A DNA stretch of 64,000 nucleotides. It comes from Candidatus Bacteroides pullicola. Lineage in GTDB: Bacteria; Bacteroidota; Bacteroidia; Bacteroidales; Bacteroidaceae. The notes below the pieces were generated by a model. That model worked only from the letters and a program-made list of their open reading frames with translations, ran no database searches and had not been told where the DNA came from. The stretch covers positions 1-64,000 of the forward strand of contig DXCV01000048.1 in assembly GCA_019115825.1 (NCBI GenBank). Direction: 5' to 3'. The position numbers and the translations under genes are program-made. Below are positions 9,245 through 17,035 of the stretch, in pieces (the stretch's first letter is position 1; every line of letters starts with the position of its first letter).

Positions 9245-9991
9245 ATGGACAAATACGGTTTAATCGGTTACCCCTTGGGACATTCGTTCTCAGTAACCTA
9301 CTTCAATGAGAAATTCCAGTCGGAGAACATCGACGCAGAGTATGTCAACTTCGAAATCCCCCGCATCGAGGACTTCCCCGAGGTGGTGACGGAGAACATC
9401 AACCTGTGTGGGCTGAACGTCACCATCCCCTACAAGGAACAGGTCATCCCCTACCTGGACGAGCTGGACCCCGACACGGCCAAGATTGGCGCCGTGAACG
9501 TCATCAAGATTATCCGCCAAGGCAAGGCCAAGGTGAAGCTGGTGGGCTACAACTCGGACATCATCGGCTTCACGCAGTCCATCGAGCCGCTGCTGCAACC
9601 CCATCACACGAAAGCCCTGCTGCTGGGCACGGGCGGCGCCTCGAAGGCCGTCTACCACGGCTTGGCAAACCTTGGCATAGAGAGCCGTTATGTTTCGCGG
9701 AGCAAGCGGGACGCCGAAACATTGACCTACGCCGACCTGACTCCCGAAGTGATGGCCGAGCACACCATCATCGTCAACTGCACCCCCGTGGGCATGTACC
9801 CCAAGGTAGACTTCTGTCCCGACATCCCCTACGAACAGCTTACGCCCCAGCATCTGCTCTACGACCTGCTGTACAACCCCAACGAGACCCTCTTCATGAA
9901 GAAGGGCCGCGCCCAAGGCGCCACGGTGAAGAACGGGCTGGAGATGTTGTTGTTGCAGGCATTTGCGGCGTGGGAGATTTGGCATCGGTAA
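9245..9991 (+). CDS. aroE: Shikimate dehydrogenase
   Basis: NADP-dependent reduction of 3-dehydroshikimate to shikimate in the chorismate pathway. It has 248 residues. The substrate-binding GYPLGHSFS segment is at the N-terminus; LNVTIPYKEQVIPYLDELD carries the catalytic Lys, and the nucleotide-binding loop is LLGTGGASKAVYHGL near residue 122. The C-terminal NGLEMLLLQAFAAWEIW is typical. The stop is 9 bp before the next gene, indicating cotranscription. Chorismate links it functionally to menaquinone synthesis next door. Confidence 0.93.
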   Translation: MDKYGLIGYPLGHSFSVTYFNEKFQSENIDAEYVNFEIPRIEDFPEVVTENINLCGLNVTIPYKEQVIPYLDELDPDTAKIGAVNVIKIIRQGKAKVKLVGYNSDIIGFTQSIEPLLQPHHTKALLLGTGGASKAVYHGLANLGIESRYVSRSKRDAETLTYADLTPEVMAEHTIIVNCTPVGMYPKVDFCPDIPYEQLTPQHLLYDLLYNPNETLFMKKGRAQGATVKNGLEMLLLQAFAAWEIWHR

Positions 9992-10000
9992 TCGCGACGT

Positions 10001-10966
10001 ATGAAGAAGATACACCGCAGAATCCTGACCGGCATCCTCTTGACGGTGCTGGCAGCTATTGTTTTGCTTCTCGGCGCCTCCCTCTACATGCTGGCCTACG
10101 CCCTGAAGCCCGAAGCCTTGGAAACGCGCAGCCGTGACATCCCCGGTTCCTATACTTATCTATATAAGGATTATCCGGAGCTACAGCCTTGGGTGGACAG
10201 CCTGCGGACGGCCCACGCCTTGCGGGACACCCTCATCCGAAGTGAACGGGGCGAAAGCCTGCACGCCCTCTATGTCCGTGCGGCACGTCCCACGGCACGG
10301 ACGGCCGTCATCGTCCACGGCTATACGGACAATGCCGTGCGGATGCTGCCCATCGGCTACCTGTACAGCCGGCAGTTGGGCTACAACATCCTGCTGCCCG
10401 ACCTTCACGCCCACGGGGAGAGTGAGGGCGAGGCCGTGCAGATGGGGTGGCTGGACCGCCTGGACGTGCAACAATGGATAGACACGGCCAACGAACTTTT
10501 CGGCGACAGCACGCGAATGGTGGTACACGGCATCTCGATGGGAGCGGCCACCACGATGATGGTCAGCGGCGAACGATTGCCCGCCTACGTGAAGTGCTTC
10601 GTGGAGGATTGCGGCTACACCTCGGTGTGGGATGAGTTCAGCGGGGAGCTGAAGAACCAGTTCGGCCTGCCGACATTCCCGCTGCTGGACGTGACCAGTT
10701 GGTTGTGCGGACTCAAATATGGCTGGACGTTTCGCGAGGCATCGGCTTTGGAGCAAGTAAGGAAATGCACCCTGCCCATGCTCTTCATCCACGGCGATAA
10801 AGATGACTTCGTGCCCACCTGGATGGTGCATCCGCTGTATGAAGCCAAGCCCGCGCCGAAGGAACTTTGGCTGGTGCCCGGCGCGGCGCATGCAGTGTCC
10901 TATAAGGGAAACAAGGTGGAATATACGCGCCGGGTGCGGGATTTTACGGACAAATATATCCGATAA
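10001..10966 (+). CDS. Membrane-anchored alpha/beta hydrolase
   Basis: A 321-residue hydrolase with one N-terminal membrane segment (ILTGILLTVLAAIVLLLGAS, residues 9-28), so the catalytic domain probably faces the periplasm. The fold is visible as VIVHGYTDNA (oxyanion region), the nucleophile elbow VHGISMGAA with Ser, LFIHGDKDDFVP carrying the acid, and a C-terminal GAAHAVSY with the catalytic His. This matches the COG1073-type esterase/peptidase-like group; the substrate is unknown. It is 9 bp behind aroE, but its role in that pathway is not implied. Confidence 0.82.
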   Translation: MKKIHRRILTGILLTVLAAIVLLLGASLYMLAYALKPEALETRSRDIPGSYTYLYKDYPELQPWVDSLRTAHALRDTLIRSERGESLHALYVRAARPTARTAVIVHGYTDNAVRMLPIGYLYSRQLGYNILLPDLHAHGESEGEAVQMGWLDRLDVQQWIDTANELFGDSTRMVVHGISMGAATTMMVSGERLPAYVKCFVEDCGYTSVWDEFSGELKNQFGLPTFPLLDVTSWLCGLKYGWTFREASALEQVRKCTLPMLFIHGDKDDFVPTWMVHPLYEAKPAPKELWLVPGAAHAVSYKGNKVEYTRRVRDFTDKYIR

Positions 10967-11015
10967 CTCCCGCAAAAGCCGTATCTTAGCCGCCGAAACA
11001 TAATACAATAACTGT

Positions 11016-11927
11016 ATGAAACGAACGATTCCGCTCCTGATACTCCTTTTGTGCCTGCCGCTCTGCCTGGGGGCACAAGGGAAAATCTATACGCCCGACA
11101 ACCTGCCCAAGGTGCATATCCAAAACAAATACCGCTACACATGCGACCCGGAGCGCATCCTCATGCCCGCCGCCACGGACAGCATCGACCGTATGCTCTA
11201 CCGCCTGGAGCAGCAGACGGGCATTGAGACCGTGGTGGCCGTCGTGCCCAGCATCGGCGAGGCCACGTGCTTCGACTTCTGCCACGAACTGCTCAACTCG
11301 TGGGGCGTGGGCAAGAAGGGCAAGGACAACGGGCTGGTCATCCTGCTCGTCACCGACCAGCGGTGCATCCAGTTCTACACAGGCTACGGTCTGGAGGGAG
11401 TGTTGCCAGATGCCATCTGCAAGCGCATCCAGACACAAGCGATGATTCCCTACCTCAAGGACGAGCGTTGGAGCGAAGGTATGGTAGCCGGCGTCCGCGC
11501 TACTTGCGCCCGGCTGGACGGGTCGATGGAGAACGACGGAACCGGGACAGCAGAAGGCGATGGTTCTAATGCCCTCCTCTTCGTGCTTACCTTTATCTTC
11601 TTCACCGTCATCATTTCCTTGGCGGCTGCCCGACGCAAGTCTCGTTGCCCCAAATGCAAGAAGCATACGTTGAAGCGTGCCAATAGCCAACTGATCTCCG
11701 TCAACGGAGTCTGGATGGACGAGGTGACTTACATCTGCCGGAATTGCGGCCACGTCGTCAAGCGGCGCGAGAATCGCCATCAGGACAACAACCGCGGCCG
11801 TGGAGGCGGCTGGGGCGGCCCCGTCATCTTCGGCGGAGGCTTTGGCGGCGGATTCGGCGGAGGCGGATTCGGTGGCAGCTTCGGCGGAGGAAGCGGCGGC
11901 GGAGGAGGTGCCGGGTCGCGGTTCTAA
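11016..11927 (+). CDS. TPM-domain protein with zinc-ribbon-like and glycine-rich tail
   Basis: A 303-residue envelope protein. A signal peptide (residues 1-20, LLILLLCLPLCLGAQG) is followed by a TPM domain (GIETVVAVVPSIGEATCFDF to YLKDERWSEGMVAGVRATC), then one membrane span (LLFVLTFIFFTVIISLAAAR, about residue 188). A CPKCKKHTL...CRNCGH four-Cys cluster and a C-terminus of GGGFGGGFGGGGFGG repeats follow. TPM proteins are related to YgcG and the plant photosystem II repair protein TLP18.3, and often accompany LemA, as here. The four-Cys ribbon after the membrane segment is a less common addition. Confidence 0.85.
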   Translation: MKRTIPLLILLLCLPLCLGAQGKIYTPDNLPKVHIQNKYRYTCDPERILMPAATDSIDRMLYRLEQQTGIETVVAVVPSIGEATCFDFCHELLNSWGVGKKGKDNGLVILLVTDQRCIQFYTGYGLEGVLPDAICKRIQTQAMIPYLKDERWSEGMVAGVRATCARLDGSMENDGTGTAEGDGSNALLFVLTFIFFTVIISLAAARRKSRCPKCKKHTLKRANSQLISVNGVWMDEVTYICRNCGHVVKRRENRHQDNNRGRGGGWGGPVIFGGGFGGGFGGGGFGGSFGGGSGGGGGAGSRF

Positions 11928-11974
11928 GAAAGAGATTTATCAACCCATAGAATATCAACCAAACAGAAAGCATT

Positions 11975-12559
11975 ATGAAGAAGACAACTACCATCATCCT
12001 CATCGTAGTCATCGCCGTGCTGGCCATCTGGGCCGTGACGGGATACAACAGCCTCGTCGGCATGGACGAGGGAGTGAGCAACCAGTGGGCCAACGTGGAG
12101 ACGCAGTACCAACGCCGCGCCGACCTCATCCCCAACCTGGTGAACACCGTCAAGGGCTATGCCGCCCACGAACAGGAGACGCTGACGGGCGTGGTGGAAG
12201 CCCGCAGCAAAGCCACGCAAATCAAGGTGGACCCCGCCGACCTGACGCCCGAGAAACTGGCCGAATACCAGGCCGCACAAGGCCAACTGGCTACCGCCCT
12301 GGGCAAACTGCTGGCCATCACCGAGAACTATCCCGACCTGAAGGCCAACCAGAACTTCCTGGAGCTGCAAGCCCAGCTGGAGGGCACGGAAAACCGCATC
12401 AACGTGGCGCGCAAGAACTTCAACGATGCCGCCAAGGACTTCAACACCGCCATCCGCCGTTTCCCCAAGAACATCCTAGCCGGACTCTTCGGCTTTGAGA
12501 AGCGTGCCTACTTCGAGGCACAAGCGGGAGCGGAAACCGCACCGACGGTGGAATTTTAA
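11975..12559 (+). CDS. lemA: LemA-family protein
   Basis: A 194-residue membrane protein: a short N-terminus, one membrane span (TIILIVVIAVLAIWAVTGY, residues 6-24), then a helical LemA domain beginning YNSLVGMDEGVSNQWANVE, with RRADLIPNLVNTVKGYAAHE and the C-terminal YFEAQAGAETAPTVEF typical of the family. The family's biochemical role is unclear. The pairing with an upstream TPM protein (47-bp gap) is a conserved arrangement and suggests a joint envelope function. Confidence 0.92.
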   Translation: MKKTTTIILIVVIAVLAIWAVTGYNSLVGMDEGVSNQWANVETQYQRRADLIPNLVNTVKGYAAHEQETLTGVVEARSKATQIKVDPADLTPEKLAEYQAAQGQLATALGKLLAITENYPDLKANQNFLELQAQLEGTENRINVARKNFNDAAKDFNTAIRRFPKNILAGLFGFEKRAYFEAQAGAETAPTVEF

Positions 12560-12594
12560 GCCTTGGCGGCTGGATATTCCGATAGAATCCTTGG

Positions 12595-12681
12595 ATGGTT
12601 ATCAGTGCCCTTGTGGCCGTCATGATAACCCTTGGCTGGGGGCTATGGCTGGTACGAGACAATAAAAAGGAGGAGGACTAA
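12595..12681 (+). CDS. Candidate 28-residue membrane protein
   Basis: The frame encodes MVISALVAVMITLGWGLWLV then a charged RDNKKEED tail: one membrane span and nothing else. An in-frame TAG lies 9 bp upstream of the ATG. The pattern (small hydrophobic helix with GWGLWL, charged tail) recalls small transporter-accessory subunits such as MetS-type proteins, but no transporter is adjacent. It is followed after 2 bp by a second tiny membrane frame. The call rests on composition and pairing only. Confidence 0.45.
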   Translation: MVISALVAVMITLGWGLWLVRDNKKEED

Positions 12682-12683
12682 TT

Positions 12684-12800
12684 ATGGCAAACGACACTGT
12701 ATTTATCATCATGTGCACCTTTGTATCCCTCATTGCCATGAGCGGAGGGTTGTTCTTCTACTTGCAAGACAAGGAGAGGATACGTCGCCACATCAACTGA
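12684..12800 (+). CDS. Candidate 38-residue membrane protein
   Basis: The frame encodes one membrane span (VFIIMCTFVSLIAMSGGLFF) and a basic tail (KERIRRHIN). A purine-rich AAGGAGGAGG sequence sits 5-14 bp before the ATG, an unusually good ribosome-binding site for this phylum, where such sites are weak. A Rho-independent terminator begins 25 bp after the stop, consistent with this being the end of an operon starting at the TPM gene or at the 28-residue frame. Function unknown. Confidence 0.5.
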   Translation: MANDTVFIIMCTFVSLIAMSGGLFFYLQDKERIRRHIN

Positions 12801-12824
12801 CCCTATGGCAACAAACAAAAAAAG

Positions 12825-12863
12825 AAACCGGAAGCCGCCCGCAAGCGCTTCCGGTTCTTTTTT
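12825..12863 (+). terminator. Rho-independent terminator
   Basis: AACCGGAAGC (12826-12835) pairs perfectly with GCTTCCGGTT (12847-12856), followed by CTTTTTTG. It closes the plus-strand block ending with the small membrane frames. Confidence 0.85.
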
Positions 12864-12880
12864 GTATACTAAATCAGATA

Positions 12881-12956
12881 AAAAAATCCCCCGTTGAAGG
12901 ACGAGGGAACCTGATGTGTTCACAACGGAATAATCCTTATTGTGATTTGCTTCATT
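12881..12956 (-). ncRNA. Candidate small RNA 1 (about 76 nt)
   Basis: On the minus strand a perfect -7 box TATATTTG (12970-12963) has a GTTG element 19 bp upstream. Predicted transcription from about 12956 reaches a hairpin (12907-12888: CCCTCGT, loop CCTTCA, ACGGGGG) followed by ATTTTTTT. Inside, TCACAA and TTGTGA can form a second stem. There is no reading frame of note. Ends are estimates. Confidence 0.5.
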
Positions 12957-13065
12957 TGCGGACAAATATAGAGAAATGAAAGCAAATCACAACGGCAAGT
13001 TGGAAGGATTCAATGTTGAACCGTTGTTGTCAGTACGACAAAGATACGCAAATGAAAGCAAATCA
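12941..13065. repeat. Duplicated promoter segment and inverted repeat
   Basis: The 29-bp segments 12961-12989 and 13037-13065 match at 25 positions, and each carries a minus-strand TAnnTTTG box (12970-12963 and 13046-13039). The first also forms an inverted repeat with 12941-12957 (TGTGATTTGCTTCATTT against its complement at 12974-12991, one bulge). The offset between copies, 76 bp, equals the predicted length of small RNA 1. No gene is visible from 12801 to 13113. Confidence 0.7.
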
Positions 13066-13113
13066 AAATAGAATTGCCTTCGATTTGTGGCTGTTTGCTA
13101 AGAAAAGGCAGAC

Positions 13114-14055
13114 TCATCCCCTCTGCCTTTTCTTCTTCGCCAGCCTCGGGAACATCTTGCGGAACCGCACCAACTGATGCGTGATGCTGCCTCCCGCCAC
13201 GACCACCGTCACCGCCACCAGAATCAGCGTGATACCCATGCAGTCGCGCGCCGTCAGCCGTTCGCCAAAGACGGTGATGCCAAACAGGATGGCTGTCAGC
13301 GGCTCCAGTGCGCCCAGGATGGCCGTAGGCGTGGAGCCGATGCGCTGGATGGCGCTGGTGGTGCACAGGAAGGAGATGGCGGTGGGGAACAGTCCGATGG
13401 CGACGAGGTTGCCCCAGAGCCACCAGCGGGTGGGCAGGGCGACACTGCCATCGGCCCACAGTCGCCCGACGAAAAGCAGCACGCCGAACAGGAGGACGTA
13501 GAACGTCACCTTCAGCGTGGCCATCTCCTTCAGGCCGGGACGGTTGACGCCCACAATGTAGATGGCGTAGGACAGGGCCGAGCCCAGCACCAGCAGTGTG
13601 CCGGTCAGACTCAGCGTGACGCCGTCGCCTCCCTGGTAGAGCATGGCGATGCCGCTGAGGGCCAGCAGCAGGCAGAGGGCGGTCTGCAGGGTCACTTTCT
13701 CCTTGTAGACAGCTGCCATGATGAGGGCTACCATGATGGGATAGACAAAGAGGATGGTGGAAGCGATGCCGGCGTCCATGTAGTTGTAGGCTTCGAACAG
13801 GGTCAGCGAGGAGAGGGCCACCAGGATGCCCAGCACGATGAGGGGGAGGAGGTCCTTCCGGCGGATGTGGAAGTCGCTGCCACGGCGCGTCTTGAGCATG
13901 ACGCCCACCATGGGGATGGCAAAGAGGTAGCGGAAGAAGAGCACAGAGTCCGGATCCATGCCGTCCGCATAGAGCGGCAGGGCAAACAGCGGGTTCATGC
14001 CATACGTGGCGGCGGCGATGACGGCCAGCAGATAGCCTTTGGCTTTCTCGTTCAT
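13114..14055 (-). CDS. EamA/DMT-family exporter
   Basis: A 313-residue inner-membrane protein with about ten hydrophobic segments in two homologous halves (EamA repeats). The first begins GYLLAVIAAATYGMNPLFALP; the second begins GTLLVLGSALSYAIYIVGVNR and ends with the signature SAIQRIGSTPTAILGALEPLTAI. Members export metabolites, often amino acids or related compounds; the substrate here is unknown. A basic C-terminal tail (FRKMFPRLAKKKRQRG) follows the last span. It stands downstream of the Crp gene on the same strand and may be controlled with it. Confidence 0.88.
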   Translation of the reverse strand: MNEKAKGYLLAVIAAATYGMNPLFALPLYADGMDPDSVLFFRYLFAIPMVGVMLKTRRGSDFHIRRKDLLPLIVLGILVALSSLTLFEAYNYMDAGIASTILFVYPIMVALIMAAVYKEKVTLQTALCLLLALSGIAMLYQGGDGVTLSLTGTLLVLGSALSYAIYIVGVNRPGLKEMATLKVTFYVLLFGVLLFVGRLWADGSVALPTRWWLWGNLVAIGLFPTAISFLCTTSAIQRIGSTPTAILGALEPLTAILFGITVFGERLTARDCMGITLILVAVTVVVAGGSITHQLVRFRKMFPRLAKKKRQRG

Positions 14056-14110
14056 AAATGAATAGATATACTATATAATATAAAAATAGGTATATGCAGG
14101 GAATGGGGCG

Positions 14111-14779
14111 TCAGTGTGCGGTGAGCAGTTCGAGGCGTGGCACTACGATTTCGCCGCGATGCAGCTCCACCAGTCCGTCGTTTTGCAGGGAGTTCAGTGC
14201 CTTCGACACGTTCATGCGCGTCTCGTTGCAGATGCAAGCCAGCTCCTCCATCTTTATCTTGAGGGACTTCGGGCCGACAGGGCGTTCGGCCTGGTTGGCG
14301 ATGAAGTGGATGATGCGCTGCTTCACATCGCCGTCGAAGGGTGTCCGCAGGCGGCGCTGCAAGGTCTGCGCACGGTTGCAGATGATGTTGAGGTAGTTCA
14401 GCCGGAATATCTCGTAGCTGAACAGGTTGTTGGTGACGAAGCGCTTGCTGATGCAGATGGTGTGCGTCTCTTCCAAGGCCGTGTAGGTGGCGTTGAACGT
14501 CGGGTACATGCCGAACAGGGAGTAAGGCTCGATGAGGCAGGGGGCGGTGTATTGCTCGGTGAACTGATAGGTGTGTTGGCTGGCGGGCGTCGTCGCGCTC
14601 AGGGTCCCTCGCAGGATGAAGATGAGGCGGTCGCAACTGTTGCCGGCCGTGGCTATCGTTTCGCCGGGTTTGTGTTTGGTGAAGTGCAGTTTGACCTTAT
14701 CCAGAATGCTGGTAAAGTCTTCGTGTGCCAGTCCCTGGAAGAGGGGCAGCTGTAGCAAGGTGTCAAACATTGTGTCCAT
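14111..14779 (-). CDS. Crp/Fnr-family transcriptional regulator
   Basis: A 222-residue regulator: an N-terminal cyclic-nucleotide-binding-type beta barrel (FQGLAHEDFTSILDKV, HKPGETIATAGNSCDRLIFI) and a C-terminal winged helix (KMEELACICNETRMNVSKAL then LQNDGLVELHRGEIVV). No FNR-type Cys cluster is evident, so the ligand is unknown. The start at 14779 (MDTMFDTLL) is chosen because the longer frame to 14887 would place the promoter box inside the gene; 14770 is an alternative ATG. It is divergent from the decayed GH116 gene. Confidence 0.88.
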   Translation of the reverse strand: MDTMFDTLLQLPLFQGLAHEDFTSILDKVKLHFTKHKPGETIATAGNSCDRLIFILRGTLSATTPASQHTYQFTEQYTAPCLIEPYSLFGMYPTFNATYTALEETHTICISKRFVTNNLFSYEIFRLNYLNIICNRAQTLQRRLRTPFDGDVKQRIIHFIANQAERPVGPKSLKIKMEELACICNETRMNVSKALNSLQNDGLVELHRGEIVVPRLELLTAH

Positions 14780-14808
14780 AATCGGTCTTAGCCTCCTAGT
14801 TTTGGTGG

Positions 14809-14816
14809 CAAAATTA
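14809..14816 (-). promoter_or_regulatory. -7 box for the Crp/Fnr gene
   Basis: The minus strand reads TAATTTTG, matching TAnnTTTG, about 30 bp before the chosen start. The remaining 200 bp to 15023 is A+T-rich and shows no gene. Confidence 0.5.
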
Positions 14817-15023
14817 CGTCTTTCCTGAGGTATAGGCTTGATGTCTCTTCTTTTTTTATCATTTCTTAAACAACTCGCTTTATCCAATCGTTGTCTTTTT
14901 GGCTTGATTGGTTAAATAAAAACAAATAAAATCCGTGTGTGGCTGTCTGAATCCCGTTTCTTTTGTATGTTCACAGAATAATTGGCTACGTATCATCCGC
15001 TAATCATTCAATTTTTATAGTAT

Positions 15024-16998
15024 ATGACAAAGAGAACAAGACATTACGAGAAACGATTTGGCCTGTGGGCGGCTCTTGTGGTTTTCTCGCTTTCAGCTGT
15101 TGCCGGCGAGTGGGCACCTGCCTCATGGCCGGTATTGAGACATTATGATGGACAACATCTCTACCGGGTGGCCTTGCCGCTGGGCGGTGTGGGAACGGGA
15201 ACCGTTTCGCTGGGCGGCCGTATGCGGTTCCTTGCGCAACTTTATCGGCAAGGACGGCGGCCGGTTTACGTCCAATTGGAAGGGCGACTTCATCCCCGTC
15301 GGAGCCGTCCGCAATCGGAATGAGTACCGGGACACAGACGGTGTGCGCGGCATTTATTTCTACTCAGAAGGGGTAGATGCCAAGGACCCGGCGTGGGGTA
15401 CGATGGCACTGGTGACGCAGGCGGATGCCGCAGAGGTGAGCTGGCGTACTTCATCCAAGCCTGATGACTGGAACAATGCCATCCTGAACTTTTGGGACGA
15501 CTTCAGTGCGGACGGCCGGCTGACGGAACTTGAGCAGCCCGTACGCGAGGACGACCCGATGGCTTCGCTGGCCGTGCAGAAGACCGTCGCGCCCGGAAGC
15601 CGCGAAACTTTCACCTTCTACCTCACCTGGCACTTCCCCAACCGGAAGGCATGGGCCGGCGAGATAGTGGGCAATTATTATTGTAGACAATACATCGATG
15701 CTTGGGACGCTGCGAAGAAAATCCTGCCGCAAGTGCCCCGCCTGGAGCAGGAGACGCTGGACTTTGTGAATGCTCTTCTCTCCTCCACGATTCCGGACGT
15801 GGTGCAGGAGGCGGCCTTGTTCAATTTGTCCACCTTGCGCTCGCAGACTGTCTTCCGGCTTCCGGACGGGCACCTGATGGGGTGGGAAGGTGTCATGGAC
15901 CGTTTCGGCTCTTGCCAGGGCACGTGTACGCATGTGTGGAATTACGAAGTGGCTACTCCTTTCCTGTTTGGCGAGCTGGCGCAAACCATGCGCGATGTGG
16001 AGCTGAACTATGCGACCAAGGAGAACGGCCTGATGAACTTCCGGGCAGCCCTGCCGTTGTCCGAGGCGGCCAAGGGAAATGCGGCGGCCGCCGACGGCCA
16101 GATGGGCTGTGTGATGAAGGTGTATCGCGAATGGCAGTTGTCTGGCGACCGGGCTTTCCTGGAGCGCAACTGGGAACAGACCCGGAAAATTCTGTCATAC
16201 GCCTGGACGGAGAGGGGTTGGGACGGCAACCGCAACGGCGAGTATTACGAACACCGCATCACCGACCCCAAGACCTTTGAATTCCTAAACATAGACAGTG
16301 CGGGGGTGCGTGTGCCGGACTTCCAACTGGGCAAGGGCTGCTTGGTGGACCAACTTGTGGGGCAATACATGGCCCACATCTGCGGACTGGGCTATCTGGG
16401 CGATGAGGAGCATATCCGTACCACGCTACAGAGCATCATGAAGTATAACTTCGTGCCCGATTTCAGCCGCCACTTCAACAACATGCGCTCTTACGTCATG
16501 GGTGACGAAGCGGGCCTGCTCATGGCTTCCTGGCCCAAAGGGCGGCTGGAGGTGCCTTTCCCCTATTTCGCCGAAGTGATGACGGGCTTTGAATACTGCG
16601 CAGCGGTGGGAATGAAGTACGAGGGCATGGACGAAGAGGCCTTGCGTTGTTTTACGGCAATCCGCGACCGGTTCGACGGTGCCAAGCGCAATCCGTTCGA
16701 CGAGGCAGAGTGCGGCCACCATTATGCCCGTGCGATGGCCAGCTGGGCGGGCGTGTTGGCGTGGAGCGGTTTTCACTATTCGGGCGTGGAGCGGCAGATG
16801 ACTTTCACGGACCGGCCAGGCAAGTACTTTTGGAGCAACGGATACGCCTGGGGCACTTGTGAGGTGTCCCGGGAAAGCGTCACGTTGGAACTGCTGAAGG
16901 GAGAACTTCGCCTGAAGCAACTGAAGATAGGCGACAAGGTTATCCGCCTGAAAGACGCCTCCTGGAGTCCGAGCGACTCCAAGACATTCCGACTGTAA
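15024..16998 (+). pseudogene. Decayed GH116/DUF608 beta-glycosidase
   Basis: An intact N-terminus with signal peptide (MTKRTRHYEK..., membrane-like LWAALVVFSLSAVAGEW) reads through WPVLRHYDGQHLYRVALPLGG and GTGTVSLGGR, as in GH116 glucosylceramidase/beta-glucosidase-like enzymes. It then shifts frame at about 15212-15222 into VCGSLRNFIGKDG, which in relatives lies far downstream. Roughly 100-150 residues appear missing. A second, in-frame gap is likely near 16227, where ERGWDGNR joins NGEYYEHRI without the usual HNTYD-GPNP stretch. The remaining frame (from 15145) runs 617 codons to 16998, against more than 800 in intact relatives. An assembly error is the alternative. Confidence 0.75.
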
Positions 16999-17035
16999 CA
17001 AGGAGGGGAGGAGGGCGGCCTTCTCCCCTTTTTCA

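Noticed and set aside
9992..10000. Link of the alpha/beta hydrolase to shikimate metabolism because of a 9-bp gap
   Set aside because: Spacing alone suggests cotranscription; nothing in the protein indicates a shikimate-pathway substrate.
14779..14887. Longer N-terminus of the Crp/Fnr regulator
   Set aside because: The extra 36 codons include the -7 box and have no resemblance to the family; the ATG at 14779 precedes the normal domain start.
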